From assembly GCA_902492045.1 (NCBI GenBank), contig CABUKB010000010.1, positions 1-64,000 on the forward strand: DNA of 64,000 bases, in the 5' to 3' direction. Position numbers and translations under genes: made by a program. Shown here piece after piece: positions 58,751 to 64,000 of the stretch (position 1 is the first letter of the stretch; each line of letters begins with the position of its first letter). Below the pieces are notes generated by a model. That model saw nothing but the letters and a program-made list of their open reading frames with translations. It did not search any database and was not told the DNA's origin. The stretch is from an uncultured Oscillospiraceae bacterium. GTDB taxonomy: Bacteria > Bacillota > Clostridia > Oscillospirales > Acutalibacteraceae.

Positions 58751-60520
58751 CTATTTTTTACGCTCCCGCATCTGCCGAAGCTTTTCCTGGATTTGCTCTG
58801 GGGTCAGTTCTGAAGGATTGTCCAGCCCCAGCAACTGTTTTTCTTCCCGGATAATTCCGGCGTATCGCCGGAGTTCTTCTTTCGGGTCGGCACCGGTCCT
58901 TTCTCTGGCGTCTCGAACCATCCGCGAGACATAGCCCATTCCCTCTTCGTCCAAATCCCCGGCCAAAAATCCGAGTTCCACCGGCTGCCCCCCCTGTTGC
59001 CTTTCGAGAAGGCGGCGGTATAGATCCCGGTTAAACGACGTGACCACATCCGAGGGCGAGAGGAGGCGTTCGGATTCCGGCAACAGATCGGGATTGAGCA
59101 GCAAAAGGCCGAGCAGTGCCTCCTCTGCGCTGGCAGCCCGCACATGGGCCGAGGCTTCGGGATTCGCCTTTTTGACCATCCCCTCGGCCTTCCGCACGAT
59201 CTGGATCATTTGTTTGCCCTTGTGCTGTTTACGGCGTTTGTCCATGCAATACCGCACCTGATCGAGCAGCGCGTCTTTGGATACGGACAATTCCCCCGCC
59301 AGCCGGCCGGCGTACACATCCCGCTCCACCGGATTTTGCAGCTCCGACAAAACCTGAGCAGCTTCCCGCAGATAGGCGACCCGGCCGTCCGCGGTGGTCA
59401 GAATATGACGGCGTCCGAGTTCCATCAGGCGGTATTCCACATCGTTTGCGGACTTCTCAAGCAGCAATTTGAACCGTTCGGGACCGTTTTTTCGGATATA
59501 CTCATCCGGATCCTTGCCGTCCGGCACCGTAACGACACGGATATGCACACCGGTATCCCGCAGCAGGCCGATGGCCCGTTGAGCCCCCTTCTGACCAGCC
59601 GCGTCGGAGTCAAAAATAAGGATCACCTCGTCGGCATACCGGGCAAGCAAACGGGCATGATCGGCGGTAAAGGAGGTGCCGAGCGCCGCCACCGCATTGG
59701 TAAACCCGGCCTGGTGCAAGGCGATGACATCCATGTATCCCTCGCAGAGTATCAGTTGCCGGTCTCCCGCGGCCTTAGCAAAATTGAGCGCGAACAAGTT
59801 GTTCGTTTTCTTAAACACCAGGGTCTCGCCCGAATTCAGATATTTCGGCTTGGATTGGTCGAGAACCCGGCCGCCGAAGGCGATCACCCCTCCCCGGATA
59901 TCAATAATGGGAATCATCACCCGGTTCCGGAACATATCGTACAAATGGTTCGGATGGCTTCGTCCCCGCCCGCACAGCCAGGCCGCCGTCAGTTCCTCGT
60001 CGTGAAACCCCTTTTTTCGCAAATGATCCCGCAGACGATCAAAACCATCGGGAGCATAGCCCAGCCCGAAGTGGCGGATGGTGCCGTCGGTGTAGCCTCG
60101 CGCATGATAATAGTCGAGTCCCGCCTTTCCCTCCGGCGCATACAAACAGGCGTGATAAAAGCGGGCCGCTTCGCGATTGGCTTCGAGAATGCGCAGACGC
60201 AGTCTCGAAGCGGCGTTGTTTTCCCTGTTCTCCGGCATCGCCATTCCGGCCCGGTCGGCGAGGAATCGAACGGCATCAAGATAGTCGAGATTTTCGATCT
60301 TTTTTATAAAAGTAATGACATCTCCCCCCGCGCCGCAGCCAAAACAATAAAAGGATGCGGTTTCGGGATACAGATTGAACGACGGGGTCTTTTCCCCATG
60401 AAAAGGACAAAGTCCCACGAGATTGCGCCCCCGCCGTTTGAGACGGACATAAGAGGATACGACGCTCTCGATATCGCTGCGGTTGAGCAGCTCCTGCAAA
60501 AAACTCTCCGGCAGCGGCAT
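58751..60520 (-). CDS. dnaG: DNA primase
   Basis: A 589-aa primase making RNA primers for replication. The N-terminal zinc finger (CPFHGEKTPSF with YCFGCGAGGD) is at about residues 40-65. The catalytic TOPRIM domain has LILCEGYMDVIALHQAG and ILIFDSDAAGQKGA. The C-terminal helicase-binding domain is present but divergent. GGAGG at 7 nt fixes the ATG at 60520; the longer frame to 60556 has no such site. It sits between dgt and rpoD. Confidence 0.97.
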   Translation of the reverse strand: MPLPESFLQELLNRSDIESVVSSYVRLKRRGRNLVGLCPFHGEKTPSFNLYPETASFYCFGCGAGGDVITFIKKIENLDYLDAVRFLADRAGMAMPENRENNAASRLRLRILEANREAARFYHACLYAPEGKAGLDYYHARGYTDGTIRHFGLGYAPDGFDRLRDHLRKKGFHDEELTAAWLCGRGRSHPNHLYDMFRNRVMIPIIDIRGGVIAFGGRVLDQSKPKYLNSGETLVFKKTNNLFALNFAKAAGDRQLILCEGYMDVIALHQAGFTNAVAALGTSFTADHARLLARYADEVILIFDSDAAGQKGAQRAIGLLRDTGVHIRVVTVPDGKDPDEYIRKNGPERFKLLLEKSANDVEYRLMELGRRHILTTADGRVAYLREAAQVLSELQNPVERDVYAGRLAGELSVSKDALLDQVRYCMDKRRKQHKGKQMIQIVRKAEGMVKKANPEASAHVRAASAEEALLGLLLLNPDLLPESERLLSPSDVVTSFNRDLYRRLLERQQGGQPVELGFLAGDLDEEGMGYVSRMVRDARERTGADPKEELRRYAGIIREEKQLLGLDNPSELTPEQIQEKLRQMRERKK

Positions 60521-60611
60521 CCAATCACCTCCGCTCGCGCTTCCGGCGCGGTCCACGCCGCATGAAGGAAAAACACCGGATCAGGGGTATTTTGGCCATA
60601 AAAGGGCCTAT

Positions 60612-61625
60612 TTATGTAAAGCCGTCAGCCTTTACCTCCCAGCTCCGTGGAATAAACAAAGCGTGATAGATTTCCAGGGCATAGGTATCGGTCATGCCTG
60701 CGATATAATCACAAACCGCGCGATGAACCCCCTCAACTTCCCGAATCGCCCGGTATTCGGATGGCAGGCGGTCGGGATGTTCCACAAAATAGGTGAACAT
60801 ACGGGTGATAAATCCCTCCACCTTGCTCTCCTCGCCCTTTGCGGCCGGATTGCGGTAAAGGGATTCGAACAAAAAGGTGTGCAGCCGGTCAAACGGCTCC
60901 TGAATCTCCGGCGCCATTGCAATGTCCTCCCGGCTGTTTTCGACAATGGAAGAGACCAGGGTATCAATGCGGGTGGTACGGCGGTCCCCGAGGATCTCCC
61001 GTATATCCGCAGGAACATCGGTTTCTTTTAATATGCCGGCGCGGACCGCATCGTCGATATCATGATTGATATAAGCCACCCGGTCGGCCATCCGCACAAT
61101 CCGGCCTTCCAGTGTTTTGGCCGGCGTTCCACGGGTATGACAACGGATACCGTCCCGTACCTCGGCCGTCAAATTGAGGCCCCGTCCGTCGTTTTCCAGC
61201 CGTTCCACCACCCGGACACTCTGCTCATAATGCCGAAACCCCTCTTCCATGACGGCATCCAAGGCCCTCTCGCCCGCATGGCCGAAAGGGGTGTGACCCA
61301 AGTCATGGCCCAGGGATATCGCCTCGGTCAAATCCTCGTTCAAACGCAGAGCCCGGGCGATGGTGCGTGCAATTTGAGAAACCTCGAGAGTATGGGTCAA
61401 GCGGGTGCGGTAATGATCGCCTTCGGGCGACAAAAAGACCTGGGTTTTATGCTTTAGCCTGCGAAATGCCTTGCAGTGCAGAATGCGGTCCCGATCCCGC
61501 TGAAAGGCCGTACGGTAGGAACAGGGTTCCTCCTCCCGATCCCGTCCACCGGAACAGGAGGACAGGGCGGCCCGGGAAGACAACACGATCTTCTCCACTT
61601 CTTCCTGCCGTTGGCGTGCCGTCAT
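60612..61625 (-). CDS. dgt: Deoxyguanosinetriphosphate triphosphohydrolase-like protein
   Basis: A 337-aa HD-domain dNTPase. Typical are FQRDRDRILHCKAFRRLKHK, the first metal His in RLTHTLEVSQIARTIAR, and the HD motif SLGHDLGHTPFGHAGE. Family members hydrolyse dGTP or other dNTPs and are often activated by dNTPs. The ATG at 61625 lies behind AAAGGACGGGAG. Placement directly before dnaG-rpoD is common in Firmicutes. Confidence 0.94.
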   Translation of the reverse strand: MTARQRQEEVEKIVLSSRAALSSCSGGRDREEEPCSYRTAFQRDRDRILHCKAFRRLKHKTQVFLSPEGDHYRTRLTHTLEVSQIARTIARALRLNEDLTEAISLGHDLGHTPFGHAGERALDAVMEEGFRHYEQSVRVVERLENDGRGLNLTAEVRDGIRCHTRGTPAKTLEGRIVRMADRVAYINHDIDDAVRAGILKETDVPADIREILGDRRTTRIDTLVSSIVENSREDIAMAPEIQEPFDRLHTFLFESLYRNPAAKGEESKVEGFITRMFTYFVEHPDRLPSEYRAIREVEGVHRAVCDYIAGMTDTYALEIYHALFIPRSWEVKADGFT

Positions 61626-61794
61626 ACACTCCCGTCCTTTCCTGTCCGTCATCCCCATCCCGTAAAAAACGGGCTGCTCCCGAAAACCCGAATTCTATAT
61701 TACTATACGCAAAAGGTCTGTTTTTTCCTGCCCAGCATGCTCGCTTTTTGCTTTTCTGCGTGCATTTCCTCGATTTTTCACAATTTTTTCTCTT

Positions 61795-62424
61795 TTATGA
61801 CCGTGCAAACGGATAAAACGCCTCACCTTTCACCTCGGCCAACAGGCGTCCGGCACTTTTTTCTGTCAGTTGTTTTTCAAACTGCGGCAGACGGTCCAAC
61901 GGCATATGGAAATGCAGCGTCACCTCTTCGGCGTAATCGCAAGCGTCCAAAACCCCTCCGCAGGATAGGATCAACGGCTCCGCCATGCCTAGACGCGCGT
62001 AATCGCAGTGAAGGACCAGGCGGGCGCACGGGCGCATGTCCACGATTCCCGCTGCACCGACCGTCAACGCGGCCCCATGGGAATACGCCCGGACCAGCCC
62101 TCCGGTCCCCAATAAAATACCGCCGAAATATCGGATAACCATCACGGCACAGTCCACAAGCTCCGCTTTGAGCAGCACGTCGAGCACCGGCATTCCCGCC
62201 GTCCCCTGCGGTTCCCCATCGTCAGAATAACGGCGAACCTGTCCCTCTCGCAGCACATAGGCGGTCACATGATGGTCTGCATCCCAGTATTCCTTTTTCA
62301 AACGTGTAAAGAATGCCAGGGCCTCTTCTTCGCTGGCTGCCGGCCGTATACAGCCGATAAACCGGGAGCGTTTTTCGGTAAATTCCGCTTTAGCCTCCTG
62401 GACCACGGTGCGGTAGGCGTCCAC
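61795..62424 (-). CDS. YigZ/IMPACT-family protein
   Basis: A 209-aa protein with the N-terminal IMPACT (UPF0029) domain: KRSRFIGCIRPAASEEEA, DADHHVTAYVL, YSDDGEPQGTAGMPVLDVL and VMVIRYFGGILLGTGGLVRAY. A C-terminal ferredoxin-like domain follows. Function is unclear; relatives bind ribosomes or tRNA-like ligands. The start is a GTG at 62424 behind CAGGA. It is flanked by dgt and rpmE on the same strand. Confidence 0.93.
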   Translation of the reverse strand: MDAYRTVVQEAKAEFTEKRSRFIGCIRPAASEEEALAFFTRLKKEYWDADHHVTAYVLREGQVRRYSDDGEPQGTAGMPVLDVLLKAELVDCAVMVIRYFGGILLGTGGLVRAYSHGAALTVGAAGIVDMRPCARLVLHCDYARLGMAEPLILSCGGVLDACDYAEEVTLHFHMPLDRLPQFEKQLTEKSAGRLLAEVKGEAFYPFARS

Positions 62425-62464
62425 GTTTTCCTGCCCCTTTCACAAGAATATCCACAGACGAGAA

Positions 62465-62488
62465 GGGGCAGCGCTGATGCGCTGCCCC
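62465..62488 (-). terminator. Hairpin after rpmE
   Basis: A perfect 10-bp GC-rich stem (62465-62474 with 62479-62488); on the minus strand TTCTCGTCTG follows, a weak T-tract. Confidence 0.5.
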
Positions 62489-62499
62489 GGCCAATCCCA

Positions 62500-62712
62500 T
62501 TATTGATTGTCTTCCTTTAAACCAAACCGCTTCTTGAAACGGTCCACGCGGCCGCCGGTATCGACAAGCTTCTGTTTACCGGTAAAAAACGGATGGCACT
62601 TCGAGCAAATTTCCACACGGATATTGCTTTTGGTGGAAGAGGTTTCAATCACTTCGCCGCAGGCGCAGGTGATGGTCGTTTTCTCATACTTCGGATGGAT
62701 ATTCTCCTTCAT
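62500..62712 (-). CDS. rpmE: 50S ribosomal protein L31 (zinc-containing type)
   Basis: A 70-aa ribosomal protein starting MKENIHPKYEKTTITCACGE. The zinc ligands CxC (residues 16 and 18) and CxxC (ICSKCHPFFTGKQK) are intact, marking the C+ form used when zinc is sufficient. The usual ending RFKKRFG is present. AGAGG precedes the ATG at 62712; an in-frame ATG at 62730 overlaps that site. Confidence 0.96.
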   Translation of the reverse strand: MKENIHPKYEKTTITCACGEVIETSSTKSNIRVEICSKCHPFFTGKQKLVDTGGRVDRFKKRFGLKEDNQ

Positions 62713-62782
62713 TCGTGTCACCTCTTTCAAAGCCCCGCACTAAGCCGGGAAATGATCGGGGCGGAGGCCCCGTGAATCGACA

Positions 62783-62873
62783 TGGCGGAGAGTTAGGGAT
62801 TTGAACCCTAGGTACGGGATTACCGTACACACGATTTCCAATCGTGCGCCTTCGACCACTCAGCCAACTCTCC
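62783..62873 (-). tRNA. tRNA-Ser (anticodon GGA)
   Basis: Minus strand. The acceptor stem GGAGAGT pairs with ACTCTCC, followed by G and an encoded CCA. The anticodon stem-loop CACGATTGGAAATCGTG presents GGA, reading UCC and UCU. A long variable arm (GTACGGTAATCCCGTAC) marks a class II serine tRNA, and the T-loop GGTTCAAATCC is standard. Length is 91 nt with CCA. Confidence 0.97.
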
Positions 62874-62989
62874 ATCGGCGTCATATCGGCATACGCCCAG
62901 AGACGCTCAATTATTATAATGAATACCCGTCGAAAAATCAAGTCTTTTTCTTACTTTTTTTAAAAAAGTGCAAGCGAAGCCTGCGCTGG

Positions 62990-63664
62990 TCATCCGTCGT
63001 AGTCCAGGCGGATGGGTTTCGTCATGGATACGGCGGCGCGTGCCACCCGCAGCAGTGCCGCAAACCCCTGTTTGGCGAAATCCTCTAAATCTGCCTTCCC
63101 ACTGCGCCGATCTGTCGCTTTCTCCCAGGAGGCGATTGCGGATTCCGGCGCCCTCCAGGTGTCTTGGTTGAGCGTTTCCAGTTCCCGAACGAGCTGCACG
63201 GCGGAACCCATCGGGATCACCGCCTCCCCTGCCGGATCCGGACCGGTAAGGATCACATCCGAGTCAAAAGGCAGAAACATCTCGCAGTTGGCCGCAAGGG
63301 TGGGATAGCGGCAGGCATCTCTTGTTTGTGCCGCCTCAAATACCGGGAGGGTTTCCAGCCTTTTCAGCCAGTCCTCCGGCAGTGGCTCCGGTTTTTTCCT
63401 CTGATCCCGATACAGCGCCCAGAGAAGAAGGCCATACCAGCCTTCCCATCCCGGTTGGGCGGTTACACAAGACCCCTCCGGGTTTTCCTCCCAATAAACG
63501 GGGATCCCGACCTCGTCTTGGGCCGCCATGCTGACCATATCCCGCCACCGGCACACCAGGGATTCGATTTGAGAAGTTGGTACAGCCGGATCCCGCTTGG
63601 GCGCGCCTGGCCAGTGCCGGGCATAATACCGACTCAAAGGACCGCAATACAATGTCAGGCGCAT
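62990..63664 (-). CDS. Hypothetical protein downstream of asnA
   Basis: A 224-aa soluble protein not recognised. AAAGGA lies 8 nt before the ATG. It is Trp-rich in its first half (HWPGAP, CRWRDMV, VYWEENPEG, GWEGWYGLLLWALY) and has a predicted beta/alpha second half with GSAVQLVRELETLN. No signal peptide, membrane segment or catalytic motif is seen. It starts 28 nt after asnA on the same strand and is probably cotranscribed with it. Confidence 0.75.
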   Translation of the reverse strand: MRLTLYCGPLSRYYARHWPGAPKRDPAVPTSQIESLVCRWRDMVSMAAQDEVGIPVYWEENPEGSCVTAQPGWEGWYGLLLWALYRDQRKKPEPLPEDWLKRLETLPVFEAAQTRDACRYPTLAANCEMFLPFDSDVILTGPDPAGEAVIPMGSAVQLVRELETLNQDTWRAPESAIASWEKATDRRSGKADLEDFAKQGFAALLRVARAAVSMTKPIRLDYDG

Positions 63665-63692
63665 GATAACCGTCCTTTCCGATACGCCGGCT

Positions 63693-64000
63693 TCACAAAA
63701 GGGGAATGCCCGCAGCCGCGCAATCCTTTATCATCTCTTCCGGCCACAGCGAAGCCTGTACTTCCCCGATATGCGCTTTCCCGAGGAAAAACATACACAA
63801 GCGGGATTGGCCGATGCCCCCTCCGATCGTCAGGGGAAGCTCCCCGTTTAAAAGGGCTTTTTGGAACGGAAAATCCGCACGTTCTTCACATCCGGCGGCG
63901 GCCAACTGACGGCGTAAAGTATCCGCATCCACCCGGATTCCCATGGAAGAGACCTCAAACGCCCGATCCAAAAGCGGGTAATAAAAAATCAAGTCGCCGT
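63693..64000 (-). CDS. asnA: Aspartate--ammonia ligase, C-terminal part (cut by window edge)
   Basis: About 102 C-terminal residues of AsnA, which makes asparagine from aspartate, ammonia and ATP. The fragment has LLDRAFEVSSMGIRVD, KALLNGELPLTIGGGIGQSR (class II synthetase-like motif 3) and KAHIGEVQASLWPEEM, characteristic of the family. The gene continues beyond 64000, so the start cannot be seen. Confidence 0.93.
   Translation of the reverse strand, partial: GDLIFYYPLLDRAFEVSSMGIRVDADTLRRQLAAAGCEERADFPFQKALLNGELPLTIGGGIGQSRLCMFFLGKAHIGEVQASLWPEEMIKDCAAAGIPLL

Overview
The window comes from a GC-rich, endospore-forming Firmicute, most likely a gut member of the Clostridia (Oscillospirales-like). 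The evidence is the sporulation genes (spoIVA, a SpoIVFA/SpoIVFB-type pair, a DUF3794-LysM coat protein), the clostridial families DUF3793, DUF368, CmpB-like and DUF4838, a standalone MetH reactivation protein, and the sepF-ylmH-divIVA-ileS-lspA-rluD gene order. No rRNA, CRISPR array or intact insertion sequence is visible. There is one tRNA gene, tRNA-Ser(GGA).

Region by region. 1-404 is the edge of a mobile element abutting the 3' end of lysS: a truncated minus-strand element gene, a terminator and three TTGGCGTA-type repeats. 405-4157 holds greA-lysS and, upstream, a probable iron-starvation operon (unknown 97-aa protein, DUF3793, flavodoxin) with palindromic operators. 4300-11100 holds single-gene units: a DUF368 polyprenyl-phosphate transporter, mscL with a zinc ribbon, a CarD-family regulator, a macrodomain plus SirTM pair, a degenerate MBL-fold protein divergent from an HxlR regulator, a ComEA-like helix-hairpin-helix protein, and the scar of a deleted two-component/ABC-transporter locus. 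11185-16404 carries rarA, an esterase, glyA, a deoxyinosine glycosylase, nth and a CmpB-like membrane protein. 16480-20514 is a methionine/folate operon (metF, MetH activation protein, short metH). 20620-24328 has two unknown membrane proteins around a phosphodiester glycosidase.

24329-27150 is an AT-rich accessory island. It carries a membrane protein, a decayed reading frame, and a THUMP-type RNA methyltransferase preceded by a 15-codon leader peptide with mutually exclusive hairpins. That arrangement resembles antibiotic-inducible attenuation of ribosome-protection or rRNA-methylase genes and is the most interesting signal in the window.

The core genome resumes with ispD-ispF and a thioesterase, then the sporulation block (29082-33704), two tandem DUF4838 lipoproteins (33926-37600), and an almost gap-free 13-gene run on the minus strand. 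In transcription order this run is miaB, ylbF-like, mutS, mutL, miaA, hlyD-like, yggS, sepF, ylmH, divIVA, ileS, lspA and rluD (53795 down to 37987). It joins tRNA modification, mismatch repair, cell division and lipoprotein maturation. After murC (plus strand) come metY, an Rrf2 regulator, the rpoD-dnaG-dgt macromolecular-synthesis operon, yigZ, rpmE, tRNA-Ser, an unknown gene and the end of asnA, which is cut by the window edge.
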